A stretch of 64,000 nucleotides of DNA. It comes from Bacteroidota bacterium (GTDB taxonomy: Bacteria > Bacteroidota > Bacteroidia > Chitinophagales > Chitinophagaceae). Numbering within the stretch: position 1 is the stretch's first letter; each line of letters starts with the position of its first letter. Position numbers and translations under genes: made by a program. Location of the stretch: positions 1 to 64,000 of the forward strand of contig JAGWUV010000009.1 of assembly GCA_028875875.1 (NCBI GenBank), read 5' to 3'. Below are positions 41,703-50,009 of the stretch, in pieces. Under the pieces are notes generated by a model. That model made no database searches. It saw nothing but the letters and a program-made list of their open reading frames with translations, and had not been told where the DNA came from.

Positions 41703-42313
41703 CTTCTGTACCCATACATACGTTCTACATCACGAACGATTTTTTCCATATCAAGATCTTTCCCGTTAGGATCGTACACCTGCTTCAGGCTGGTACCAAA
41801 GAGAAAGGCTACCGACTGGTACAATACCGCATTGAATGAACCTTTATATTCATCCAATATTTCATAGCAACTATTGCCTGTTTCCCGGAAAATAAGTTTC
41901 ATCAACACTTTGCCCTGGTAGATGGAAAGGTTCACAAGCTTATCAGTAAACTCTCTCCTCAATTCTTTTTCTTTGGAGCGGATAATTAGCCGCCGCTGTT
42001 TTTTATCTGTTACGTTCTGCAGCCTTGCATTGATCTCATTCATAATTCTCGATGCGGCCTTAGCATAAGGATATGTAACATACACCGCATTCCGCAACCT
42101 CGTCCACTCCTGCCAGTATCTTCTTTGTTGTGGAGAAAGTTTTGCATTCACCATAACCAAGGGAAGGTAACTCATGGGAATAGTATCACCGGTTGGTGTA
42201 ATAAAAGCATGAACACGTATGGTATCATCTATACCATGGTCCTGTGCTTTTACTAAGTAAGAAGCACCTAACAATAAACAGAATAAAAGGATGTGTTTAA
42301 AGCAGGTTTGCAT
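41699..42313 (-). CDS. DUF4294 domain-containing exported protein
   Basis: This is a 204-residue protein with signal peptide (KHILLFCLLLGASYLVKAQ) and the Bacteroidota-specific DUF4294 domain. Recognisable parts are IPMSYLPLVMVN, RLRNAVYVTYPYAKAASRIMNEIN, RRLIIRSKEKELRREFTDKLVNLSIYQGKVLMKLI and ETGNSCYEILDEYKGSFNAVLYQSVAFLFGTSLK. Its function is unknown; it is probably periplasmic. It lies 56 bases downstream of ccmF on the same strand and overlaps aat by four bases at the 3' ends. Confidence 0.85.
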   Translation of the reverse strand: MQTCFKHILLFCLLLGASYLVKAQDHGIDDTIRVHAFITPTGDTIPMSYLPLVMVNAKLSPQQRRYWQEWTRLRNAVYVTYPYAKAASRIMNEINARLQNVTDKKQRRLIIRSKEKELRREFTDKLVNLSIYQGKVLMKLIFRETGNSCYEILDEYKGSFNAVLYQSVAFLFGTSLKQVYDPNGKDLDMEKIVRDVERMYGYRS

Positions 42314-42369
42314 AGCACTAAAATAGACATTGCTTTCTATATTAATGCTGCCCCTGTAAAATTGTAACC

Positions 42370-44802
42370 TTATACTTTGGTTAAAGAAGCTTTTTTAACA
42401 CGATCAGCAATGGACATTCCAAAACCTGTGACCATAACAACAACTCCCATCCAGAGTACAATGATCATAGGGAACTCGTATACTTTTAAAGTAACAAGGT
42501 CTGAAACGGCAGAACTTTCCTTCATACCAATCTCCAGCTTGCCGGTTTGTGGATCAGATACTTTATTAAACTGAATTATAAGACTTTGTGCTTTCACGGT
42601 ATCAGGCAGTTTTCGCATGGTAGAACCTTTAATAATAATACCGGGATTTACAGGGTATCTTCTGCCATCTTTCGAAATAGCTGTCATATCCAGGAAGAGA
42701 GCCGTCTCATCTTTATCAAACTTAGCTTTCTGCTCTTCAGGATTAATAGATACTTTATTTAGTATAACTAACCCGTTACTGAAAAAAGTAGTATCACCCT
42801 TTTGCAATTCAATATTCCTGAAACTAGCCGTATCAGGTTTGTTCTCCTGAAATGAAGATATATAAACAAAAATGTCTTTATTCCAGTAATGCTTAGCGGC
42901 TGGGTTAGCTGCAAAACCTTCCATGCCTTTATTATTCTTAATGATATCAGGATACAGGCTAAACTCTTCTTTACCATCCTTCGACTTAAAATGAATCTCG
43001 TAAAAACGTTTCCGTTCCTTCTCATTAAAAGTATCTCTAGCGTAGGTAACCATGTACTTGCCCATATCGGTGGCTACCGTTTTGAACAAAGTGATATTCT
43101 CGGCAGGATCTTCATTCTTCTCTTTCTTAAAAACAGCCACCCCTGTTGTATTCCAGCTTAACACAGCCTTCTTACTCGAAGACAGCAATACACCCAGTAA
43201 AACCATCCCAAATCCAACATGGGCAACAGAAGCTCCGGCAATTTTAATCTTGCCTTTCATCACTATCCATATATAAGAAGCATTGGCAACAATGGCATAA
43301 ACGCTGGCAAAAATGGCTACATGAATAGCCGCTAAGAAACCGATGCCTTTCTTTTCAAAATTGATATTTCCAAACAGGCTAATACAAACGCTAAGCACAA
43401 TGGCAATTAAAGTAGGGATACCCACTTTCTTTCCAAAATAAGCATTGGGCGTGTCCTTGTACTTGAGGTATTGTGTTACCGCTGTTAAGATGCCTATGAT
43501 AATAGCTACGAAAACCTGTATTTGATTATAAGCGTATTCAGGGTCTTCCGGCGGGGCAATATTGGTTCCAAATAATTTATTAAAAACAGGTACTGATGTT
43601 TTAGCAATGATGATGATAGCAGCAAGAAATAATACTAATGAACCAATGAACATCCAAAACTCACGACTATAAGAGCTTTCTTCTTTGGCAATAAAAGGGA
43701 TTTTTTTGTAGCGGTAGAAGAACATAGCCAATGCCGGAATTAAAAATATCAACAGGAACAGCAATAACTGCGTATTCATTCCCAAATCGGTGAACGCATG
43801 AACAGAGGTATCACCTAAGATTCCGCTTCTGGTGAGGAAAGTGGAATACAGCACCAATGAAAACGTAATAATGTAAAAGAAATAAGTACTTCTGAGCGAA
43901 TAGCCGGTTGATTTGTAAATAAGATTAGTATGCAAACCCGCTACCAAGGTGATCCATGGAACCAATGAAGCATTTTCTACCGGATCCCACGCCCAATATC
44001 CCCCAAAAGATAAACTTTCATAAGCCCATGCTGCTCCCATCATAATTCCTGTACCTAGAACAGCAGCAGAAAAAGACGCCCAGGGCAATGAAGTTTTAAC
44101 CCAGCTATGGTCATTCTTCTCCAATCCGGCATATGCGTAGGCAAAAGGTACAATGGTTGAAGCAAAACCCAAAAATAATACCGGCGGGTGAATCACCATC
44201 CAGTAATTCTGTAATAAAGTATTCAGGTCGTTCCCTTCAAAAACCCTTGGCAACTGTAAATAATTTGGATCGGAAAACAAAGGAATTTCAGGCATCTGCT
44301 GGCGCCAGAGAATGAATGGATTACTTCCCACTTTTGCACCAAAAAAGTAAATGCCAATTAGCATAGAGGCCAGGCAAAACTGGGCAAAACTTACCACGGT
44401 CATCACACCTGCTTCCCATGATTTTGATGTTTTGATCAATACCCACCCCAACACGCAATGCCAGAAACTCCACAACAAAAAACTTCCTTCAGAACCTTCC
44501 CAAAAACAACTGAGGATGTATTTTAAAGGAAGAGATCGTGAAGAGTGGTTCCAGGCATAATAATATTCGTGATAATGGTTGGAAATGATATAATACAGTG
44601 AGGCGAAAATGCCAAGCACAGAACCCGTTTCTAACAAAAAAGAAAAACGGGCAATGCGTACCCAGCTTTTTTTTCCGGATAATTCATCTGTTCTGTTGGC
44701 CTTGAAATATGCTATAGTGGCTACCAAAGAAGCCACCAGCGATAAAACTGAAAAAAAATGTCCTAACTGTCCGGGGAAAAGGTGCTCTCCTATATATTGC
44801 AT
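42370..44802 (-). CDS. ccmF: Cytochrome c maturation heme lyase subunit CcmF
   Basis: This is an 810-residue integral membrane protein of the CcmF/CcsA heme-handling superfamily. The WWD-type motif reads FGGYWAWDPVENASLVPWITLVAGLH, and conserved His residues lie in adjacent helices (YWMVIHPPVLFLGFA and VAHVGFGMVLLG). A periplasmic domain at about residues 560-770 precedes the last helix. It receives heme from CcmE and attaches it to apocytochrome c. It lies 12 bases downstream of ccmE. Other ccm genes are not in the window. Confidence 0.93.
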   Translation of the reverse strand: MQYIGEHLFPGQLGHFFSVLSLVASLVATIAYFKANRTDELSGKKSWVRIARFSFLLETGSVLGIFASLYYIISNHYHEYYYAWNHSSRSLPLKYILSCFWEGSEGSFLLWSFWHCVLGWVLIKTSKSWEAGVMTVVSFAQFCLASMLIGIYFFGAKVGSNPFILWRQQMPEIPLFSDPNYLQLPRVFEGNDLNTLLQNYWMVIHPPVLFLGFASTIVPFAYAYAGLEKNDHSWVKTSLPWASFSAAVLGTGIMMGAAWAYESLSFGGYWAWDPVENASLVPWITLVAGLHTNLIYKSTGYSLRSTYFFYIITFSLVLYSTFLTRSGILGDTSVHAFTDLGMNTQLLLFLLIFLIPALAMFFYRYKKIPFIAKEESSYSREFWMFIGSLVLFLAAIIIIAKTSVPVFNKLFGTNIAPPEDPEYAYNQIQVFVAIIIGILTAVTQYLKYKDTPNAYFGKKVGIPTLIAIVLSVCISLFGNINFEKKGIGFLAAIHVAIFASVYAIVANASYIWIVMKGKIKIAGASVAHVGFGMVLLGVLLSSSKKAVLSWNTTGVAVFKKEKNEDPAENITLFKTVATDMGKYMVTYARDTFNEKERKRFYEIHFKSKDGKEEFSLYPDIIKNNKGMEGFAANPAAKHYWNKDIFVYISSFQENKPDTASFRNIELQKGDTTFFSNGLVILNKVSINPEEQKAKFDKDETALFLDMTAISKDGRRYPVNPGIIIKGSTMRKLPDTVKAQSLIIQFNKVSDPQTGKLEIGMKESSAVSDLVTLKVYEFPMIIVLWMGVVVMVTGFGMSIADRVKKASLTKV

Positions 44803-44814
44803 CTGGGGGATAAA

Positions 44815-45258
44815 TTACTTTGTACTGCCGTTTTCGGGGTTATTTGCTGAAGTATTTACAGAACTAAGGTTCTGCTTGGATGCAGCTACATCATCCTTGT
44901 ACTTCGATGGACATTTTAAAAGTATGTCTTTACAGTCAAACTCATTTCCAACCATCTTTCCTTTTAAAACAAGCCTTTCGCTTTTTTCCATATCGGTAGG
45001 CTTAGTATTATGATACACCACTTTAACGGAATTACCCAACGTATCTACAGCCGTAAAGCTGAGGTAATTAGGATTTTTTACCGCATCATATTCCAGTGGT
45101 TGCGTTTTATCAATCTTGGCAATAAGATTTACAAATTTTCCGGGCTTCTGTTTAGCAGAAGCAATGGTTTCGTAAGTAGTTAAATTTCCGGTGTAACTGA
45201 TCAGCACTGTAATAGCTGCTGCAATTAAAACCAGGATAACAATGTGTGTTTTCTTCAT
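44815..45258 (-). CDS. ccmE: Heme chaperone CcmE, Cys-x3-Tyr variant
   Basis: This is a 147-residue periplasmic OB-fold heme chaperone anchored by one N-terminal helix (residues 5-22). The domain core FVNLIAKIDKTQPLEYDAVKNPNYLSFTAVDTLGNSVKVVYHNTKPTDMEKSERLVLKGKMVGNEFDCKDILLKCPSKY fits CcmE in several short segments. The classical covalent heme site H-x3-Y is replaced by Cys116-x3-Tyr120. Such Cys-type CcmE proteins are known from systems lacking CcmH. The TACTTTTG box at 45277-45284 is a likely -7 element. It forms an operon with ccmF. Confidence 0.9.
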   Translation of the reverse strand: MKKTHIVILVLIAAAITVLISYTGNLTTYETIASAKQKPGKFVNLIAKIDKTQPLEYDAVKNPNYLSFTAVDTLGNSVKVVYHNTKPTDMEKSERLVLKGKMVGNEFDCKDILLKCPSKYKDDVAASKQNLSSVNTSANNPENGSTK

Positions 45259-45276
45259 AACAAATCTTTACCGTTG

Positions 45277-45284
45277 CAAAAGTA
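45277..45284 (-). promoter_or_regulatory. -7 promoter element of ccmEF
   Basis: On the minus strand TACTTTTG (TANNTTTG) lies 18 bases before the ccmE ATG, with a TTTG at 45302-45305, 17 bases upstream instead of 19. Confidence 0.5.
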
Positions 45285-45381
45285 GTTGTAAAATGTTTAC
45301 ACAAACCTGATGGTTTGCATTCAAAAAGGATAAACGGCATTTTGTTCCACAATTATTTCGTTTTCCAAAAATGAATGATGC

Positions 45382-45389
45382 TACTTTTG
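45382..45389 (+). promoter_or_regulatory. -7 promoter element, possibly leaderless transcript
   Basis: TACTTTTG lies seven bases before the ATG at 45397, so transcription should start at or beside the A of the start codon. The -33 region is TTTCG-like. Confidence 0.45.
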
Positions 45390-45396
45390 CCTTCCT

Positions 45397-46017
45397 ATGC
45401 CTACCGTAAAAACATACGATTATATTCTGGTACTCAAAAGAACCCGGTCATCCAACCTGATCGATTTGATCAGCAGATTGATGTTAGTAATGGCACTGGT
45501 TACCTTTTTGTTTGAGAGTGTTTTTTGGGTTATTTCCAACGAAACCCACGCCATTCCTGCAAGATCGGTATTGTTTACAGCATTGGCAATCATCATCATT
45601 GGCTGGTGGTTCTATTGCTACGGGCTTTCCAAAAAAGGTGAAATTCCTTATTACCGCTTTGCGCTGCTCATTGCTGCGGTGGGTTGGTTCCTGCATCCGA
45701 AAGGTACCATTCTGTTCATTATTTACCTGGTGGCTACCATTTTAGAAAGACCTGTTAAATTACCTCCGGAGATTGCATTCGATCATGAATCGATCGTTTT
45801 TAACAGTTTCCCTGCAAAAAAATATTCCTGGAACGAGTTAAACAACGTGGTGTTGAAAGATGGATTATTAACTATTGACCTGAAAACGAATAAGCTGATC
45901 CAGCGGGAAGTGAATGCCGAAGTTTCTGCAGAAACAGAAAAAGAGTTCAACGATTTTTGTAACAAACAATTCCAGGCTTACCAACAAACCAAAGCTCCAG
46001 GCGAACAGCCTTTATAA
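45397..46017 (+). CDS. Uncharacterised membrane protein
   Basis: I do not recognise this 206-residue protein. Four hydrophobic helices occupy about residues 27-46, 55-78, 85-100 and 103-115. A soluble C-terminal domain (about 120-206) follows, with VKLPPEIAFDHESIVFNSFPAKKYSWNELNNVVLKDGLLTIDLKTN in overlapping short beta-like segments. That part resembles the PH-like tails seen in small membrane proteins (a 'W-x-E-L-x-x-V' strand followed by LTIDLK). It ends rich in Gln. It lies 26 bases before the radical SAM gene and is probably the first gene of that operon. Confidence 0.7.
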   Translation: MPTVKTYDYILVLKRTRSSNLIDLISRLMLVMALVTFLFESVFWVISNETHAIPARSVLFTALAIIIIGWWFYCYGLSKKGEIPYYRFALLIAAVGWFLHPKGTILFIIYLVATILERPVKLPPEIAFDHESIVFNSFPAKKYSWNELNNVVLKDGLLTIDLKTNKLIQREVNAEVSAETEKEFNDFCNKQFQAYQQTKAPGEQPL

Positions 46018-46043
46018 CAACTAATTTTTAATTACAAGTAAAT

Positions 46044-47342
46044 ATGTCTTTATCAAGCTCTCCTTATATTTTATATTCCGATGGCAAGGGAAATATTTTT
46101 GAAGATACTTCTCTCTATGCTGTTGGTCGTGCCGGATGGGATGCTTTCCCTGTTGAAGCAGAAGACTGGATTCCCTTACCCGATGGAGGTAATTTGTATG
46201 AATTACCCGGCAGGCAGGGTATTGGAATTGACGTGGTTACGGGAGAAATGCGTTTGTGCGAAAAAGGATGGGCTGTTGCAGCCTTTATTCCGCCCGCTCA
46301 TACCGGGTTGTTCCTTGCTGCTTATGAAACAGCGCCCGATGCGCCTACTCTCCCTCTTTTTTGTTACACAGCTGCAGGATGGCATGATGGAAATTTTTAT
46401 GTTCCTGCTGTTCGAATTGAAAACGATATCAGGCAGGAATGTGCCGGTTACGACCAGGATAAAATTGAAGCAGGTACCGGTTTTTTATTGAAGAACTATC
46501 CCAATAACCGACTGGTAAAGCATTTAATGGAGAACTGTTGTATGACCTACACCTGCCCTGCTGCCCGCAACTTTGCCATGGGAAGATGGGAGTGCCCTGT
46601 TCCCTCATCTCCCGCCTGTAATGCCAATTGCATTGGTTGCATTTCTTTCCAGCCCGAAGAAGAAACCATCGTTTCTACACAAGATCGTTTAACATTTAAA
46701 CCTACCGTGGAAGAGATCGTGGAATTTACCGTTCCACATTTACTCAATGCGCCGTATCCCATCATAAGTTTTGGACAAGGCTGTGAAGGCGAACCTTTGT
46801 TAATGTGGGAAACGATAAGAGATTCTATTATTGAGATCAGGAAACATACCGGTGCAGGCAGTATCAATATCAATACCAACGGTTCTAAACCTGATGCGGT
46901 AAAAGCTTTATGTGAAGCGGGTTTGAACAGCATCCGTGTGAGTACCAACTCCGCCAGGAAAGAGATCTATACAAGATATTACCGTCCTAATAATTACCAG
47001 TTTGAAGATATCATTGAAAGCCTGAAAGTAGTACGAAGCTACGGTGGATGGGCCAGCATCAACTATTTTGTGTTTCCCGGAATGACGGATACAGTTGAAG
47101 AATATGAAGCATTACGCAAACTGATCATCGACACCGATCTTTCCATGATTCAATGGCGCAATTTTAATATTGATCCCGACTGGTACCTGGGTCAGATCGG
47201 TGTAACCGAAACCGGCGAGATGCTCGGTGTAAAACAACTACAGGAATTGATCAGAGAAGAATTTCCCAACCTGAAATTCGGGTATTTTAATCCGCCGATG
47301 GAAAGAATCAAAGGAAATTACGAAGCCGATTTTGCCCATTGA
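46044..47342 (+). CDS. Radical SAM protein of unknown function
   Basis: This is a 432-residue radical SAM enzyme. The 4Fe-4S motif is CNANCIGC (C-x3-C-x2-C) near residues 193-200, unusually far from the N-terminus. It is preceded by a domain of about 185 residues that I do not recognise (SSPYILYSDGKGNIFEDTSLYAVGRAGWDAF). More Cys lie just before the motif (ENCCMTYTC, GRWECPVPSSPAC). The TIM-barrel strands follow: ISFGQGCEGEPLL (GGE-like), INTNGSKPDAVKALCEAGL and IRVSTNSARKEIYTRYYRP. The stop overlaps the start of the EamA gene. Probable small-molecule or peptide modification; no peptide substrate gene is visible. Confidence 0.82.
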   Translation: MSLSSSPYILYSDGKGNIFEDTSLYAVGRAGWDAFPVEAEDWIPLPDGGNLYELPGRQGIGIDVVTGEMRLCEKGWAVAAFIPPAHTGLFLAAYETAPDAPTLPLFCYTAAGWHDGNFYVPAVRIENDIRQECAGYDQDKIEAGTGFLLKNYPNNRLVKHLMENCCMTYTCPAARNFAMGRWECPVPSSPACNANCIGCISFQPEEETIVSTQDRLTFKPTVEEIVEFTVPHLLNAPYPIISFGQGCEGEPLLMWETIRDSIIEIRKHTGAGSININTNGSKPDAVKALCEAGLNSIRVSTNSARKEIYTRYYRPNNYQFEDIIESLKVVRSYGGWASINYFVFPGMTDTVEEYEALRKLIIDTDLSMIQWRNFNIDPDWYLGQIGVTETGEMLGVKQLQELIREEFPNLKFGYFNPPMERIKGNYEADFAH

Positions 47343-48262
47343 TACCCAAAACCTCAGATAATAAAAACCTGCTGATCGGTATTGCACTGGCACTAACCAC
47401 CGTGATCATCTGGAGCGGTAATTATATTGTTGCAAGAAGCATTGCCAAACAAATACCACCTGTGCACCTGGCATTCTTCCGCTGGGGAACAGCTACGATT
47501 TGTTTATTGCCCATCGCCGGCAAAAAATGCTGGAATGAAAGGCATTTATTGTCGCAACATAAATTATACCTGTTATTCACTGCCATCATGGGTATTTCTT
47601 TGTTCAATACATTTATCTACCTTGCCGGGCATTACACTTCTGCTATCAACCTGGCACTTATAGGCACTACTTCTTCCCCTGTTTTTATCACATTTATGGC
47701 AGCCATCTTTCTTCATGAGAAAATATATTTTCTCCGGTTAACCGGCATGCTGGTTTGTGTAGCTGGAATAATATACCTGCTATCGCAGGGAAGTTTTCAA
47801 AAACTGGCTACGCTGCATTTCGGGAAAGGTGATGTACTGATCCTGTTGAGCTCATTTTTCTTTTCCATATACAGCATATTGGTACGAAAAAAACCGGCAG
47901 CCATTTCTCCGTTGAGTTTTTTGATGCTACTTTTCATTACAGGTACCATTATTTTGATCCCTTTTGTATGGATAGAATCATTGCACACTCCGGCCGTTGA
48001 ATGGACCAACAATATGCGTTTCACCATTTTATACCTGGGGATAGGAAATTCTGTTATTGGTTTTCTTTGCTGGAACCTGGCGATCAGTAAGATGGGGGCA
48101 GCCCGTACATCTTTATTTGCCAACCTAATGCCTTTGTTCAGCACTATTGAGGCGATATTGATATTGAATGAACAATTTACAGCCATTCATCTTGTGAGTG
48201 GTGTGCTTTTGCTGGCCGGACTTATCATTGCCAACCTACCTGAAAAAATATTAAAAAGGTGA
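47339..48262 (+). CDS. EamA/DMT family transporter
   Basis: This is a 307-residue inner-membrane exporter of the drug/metabolite transporter superfamily. Ten hydrophobic helices form two EamA repeats (IALALTTVIIWSGNYIVAR at the start of the first, KGDVLILLSSFFFSIYSILVRKK at the start of the second). GNSVIGFLCWNLAISKMGAARTSLFANLMPLFSTIEAILILNE is typical of the end of repeat two. There is no ATG; the start is a TTG at 47339 that overlaps the radical SAM stop (TTGA), implying translational coupling. Its substrate may be the product of the radical SAM enzyme. Confidence 0.85.
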   Translation: MIPKTSDNKNLLIGIALALTTVIIWSGNYIVARSIAKQIPPVHLAFFRWGTATICLLPIAGKKCWNERHLLSQHKLYLLFTAIMGISLFNTFIYLAGHYTSAINLALIGTTSSPVFITFMAAIFLHEKIYFLRLTGMLVCVAGIIYLLSQGSFQKLATLHFGKGDVLILLSSFFFSIYSILVRKKPAAISPLSFLMLLFITGTIILIPFVWIESLHTPAVEWTNNMRFTILYLGIGNSVIGFLCWNLAISKMGAARTSLFANLMPLFSTIEAILILNEQFTAIHLVSGVLLLAGLIIANLPEKILKR

Positions 48263-49029
48263 CCATCGAAATTATTATTCTCTTATGCTGCATAGCTTTT
48301 GCCGCCGGATTTGTAGATGCCATTGTTGGCGGCGGCGGATTGATACAAACACCTGCATCTTTGATTGTGTTACCCGGTTACCCGGTGGCTACCGTAATTG
48401 GTTCATTAAAAATTCCTTCTTTTAGCGGCACAGGTTTCGCTGCCATTCAATACATCAAAAAAGTACAACTGCAATGGCGATTGCTGATCCCGATGATGTT
48501 CGTGGCCATGATCGCTGCTTTTTGCGGGTCACAATTGCTTACTATTGTTCACAACGATTTTATGAAACCTGTTTTGCTTGTAGTATTAACTATTGTGGCC
48601 ATTTATACTTATAGCAAGAAAAACTTCGGGCAGCATACCAGCAAAAATCATTCTCCATCACAACAAAAAGTGATCGCTTTTCTCATCAGCCTTATTATTG
48701 GTTTTTACGATGGTTTTATCGGGCCGGGAGCCGGAAGCTTCCTTATACTGGCTTTCATTACTTTAACAGGGATCGACTTTTTGCATGCTTCTGCCAACGC
48801 AAAGCTCATTAATCTTGCCACCAACACGGGTTCCATTATTTTATTTCTCTTAAAAGGAAGCATCCTCTGGAACATTGCCATTCCAATGGCTCTTTGTAAT
48901 GCTATCGGCGGCGCTTTGGGTGCTCGGCTGGCCATTAAAAAAGGTAACCGGTTCATCAGGATTTTTTTCCTGCTGGTAGTAATCGGCACATTGGTACGTT
49001 TTGCGTTTGATGTGTTTTGGAAGCGATGA
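48259..49029 (+). CDS. TSUP family (TauE/SafE) membrane transporter
   Basis: This is a 256-residue membrane protein with about eight helices and the TSUP repeats: FAAGFVDAIVGGGGLIQTPASLIV in the first half and GFYDGFIGPGAGSFLILAFITLTGIDFLHASANAKLINLATN in the second. Members export or import sulfur-containing anions such as sulfite or sulfoacetate. The start is a GTG at 48259 overlapping the EamA stop (GTGA). It is the last gene of the operon. Sulfur-related cargo is the family expectation and has not been shown here. Confidence 0.85.
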   Translation: MTIEIIILLCCIAFAAGFVDAIVGGGGLIQTPASLIVLPGYPVATVIGSLKIPSFSGTGFAAIQYIKKVQLQWRLLIPMMFVAMIAAFCGSQLLTIVHNDFMKPVLLVVLTIVAIYTYSKKNFGQHTSKNHSPSQQKVIAFLISLIIGFYDGFIGPGAGSFLILAFITLTGIDFLHASANAKLINLATNTGSIILFLLKGSILWNIAIPMALCNAIGGALGARLAIKKGNRFIRIFFLLVVIGTLVRFAFDVFWKR

Positions 49030-49146
49030 TCAAAGCCCAGAAAAACTGCCTAATAGTATTGCAAGCGCTGAAGAGTGCGACGCAAGGGACGTTAAATTAA
49101 GCACAGCTGCCGGTTACATAAATTATCAAAAAAATAGCTGAATGGT

Positions 49147-49203
49147 TTTGTGGATTCAACCAAAACAAACCTATATTTGTTAATAGTTGCATAAACAACT
49201 ATT
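49147..49203 (+). promoter_or_regulatory. etfBA promoter and overlapping palindrome
   Basis: TTTG (49147-49150), a 21-base spacer and TATATTTG (49172-49179) form a good Bacteroidota promoter. Right after it, AATAGTTG (49182-49189), six bases and CAACTATT (49196-49203) make a perfect 8-bp inverted repeat over the likely transcription start, well placed for a repressor. Confidence 0.6.
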
Positions 49204-49216
49204 TAAAATTGTCCGT

Positions 49217-49960
49217 ATGAAAATTTTAGTCTGCATTAGCAAAACTCCAGACACCACTTCCAAGATTGCTTTTAAAAATGGCAACACAGTTTTTGATGAT
49301 GCCGGTGTTCAATGGATCATTAATCCTTACGATGAATGGTACGCTTTAGTAAGAGCGATTGAATTGCAGGAAAAAGATCCTTCTGCTGTAATTCATCTGG
49401 TAACTGTTGGCGGTGCCGATTGCGAACCTGTAATCAGGAAAGCCCTGGCTTTAGGGGGTAATGAAGCGATAAGGGTGAACGCCGATAGTACCGATAGTTA
49501 TTTTATTGCTGCACAAATTGCAGAGATCGCAAAGCAAGGTGGGTACGATCTGGTATTAACAGGTAAAGAAACCATAGACTATAATGGATCTACCGTTGGT
49601 GCAATGGTGGCTGAGTTGCTGGATATGCCATATGTTTCCCTGGCTACAAAATTTGATTTAAACGGTACAACAGCTACAATAAATCGTGATATTGAAGGCG
49701 GTGAAGAAGTGAATGAGGTGGGTTTACCGGTTGTAGTGAGCTGCCAGAAAGGGGTGGCGGAACAACGTATACCCAACATGCGTGGTATTATGGCTGCCCG
49801 TACCAAACCTTTAAAAGTAACAGAAGCCACTGCTGTTGAGGCATTGACCGGTATTGTTAGTTTTGAGCTACCTCCTGCAAAAGCCGGCGTGAAACTGGTT
49901 CCTGCAGATAATGTAGCAGAACTTGTTCGCTTGCTACACGAAGAAGCAAAAGCTATCTAA
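49217..49960 (+). CDS. etfB: Electron transfer flavoprotein subunit beta
   Basis: This is the 247-residue small ETF subunit, which passes electrons from acyl-CoA dehydrogenases toward the quinone pool. The start MKILVCISKTPDTTSKIAF is typical, though the usual order VKRVPD is replaced. DLVLTGKETIDYNGSTVGAMVAELLDMPYVS is the nucleotide/AMP-binding core. GLPVVVSCQKGVAEQRIPNMRGIMAARTKPLKV contains the conserved recognition-loop region before the C-terminus. The frame extends ten residues upstream to a TTG, but the ATG at 49217 is clear. etfA follows after 49 bases. Confidence 0.94.
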   Translation: MKILVCISKTPDTTSKIAFKNGNTVFDDAGVQWIINPYDEWYALVRAIELQEKDPSAVIHLVTVGGADCEPVIRKALALGGNEAIRVNADSTDSYFIAAQIAEIAKQGGYDLVLTGKETIDYNGSTVGAMVAELLDMPYVSLATKFDLNGTTATINRDIEGGEEVNEVGLPVVVSCQKGVAEQRIPNMRGIMAARTKPLKVTEATAVEALTGIVSFELPPAKAGVKLVPADNVAELVRLLHEEAKAI

Positions 49961-50009
49961 ACCATCAGGGGCTTACGCCCATACACCATCATCACTAAAA
50001 AAGAAAATC

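Noticed and set aside
49030-49186. Stretch with a G+C-richer patch (CAAGCGCTGAAGAGTGCGAC) suggesting an interspersed repeat
   Set aside because: No second copy was found in the window, so a repeat cannot be supported.
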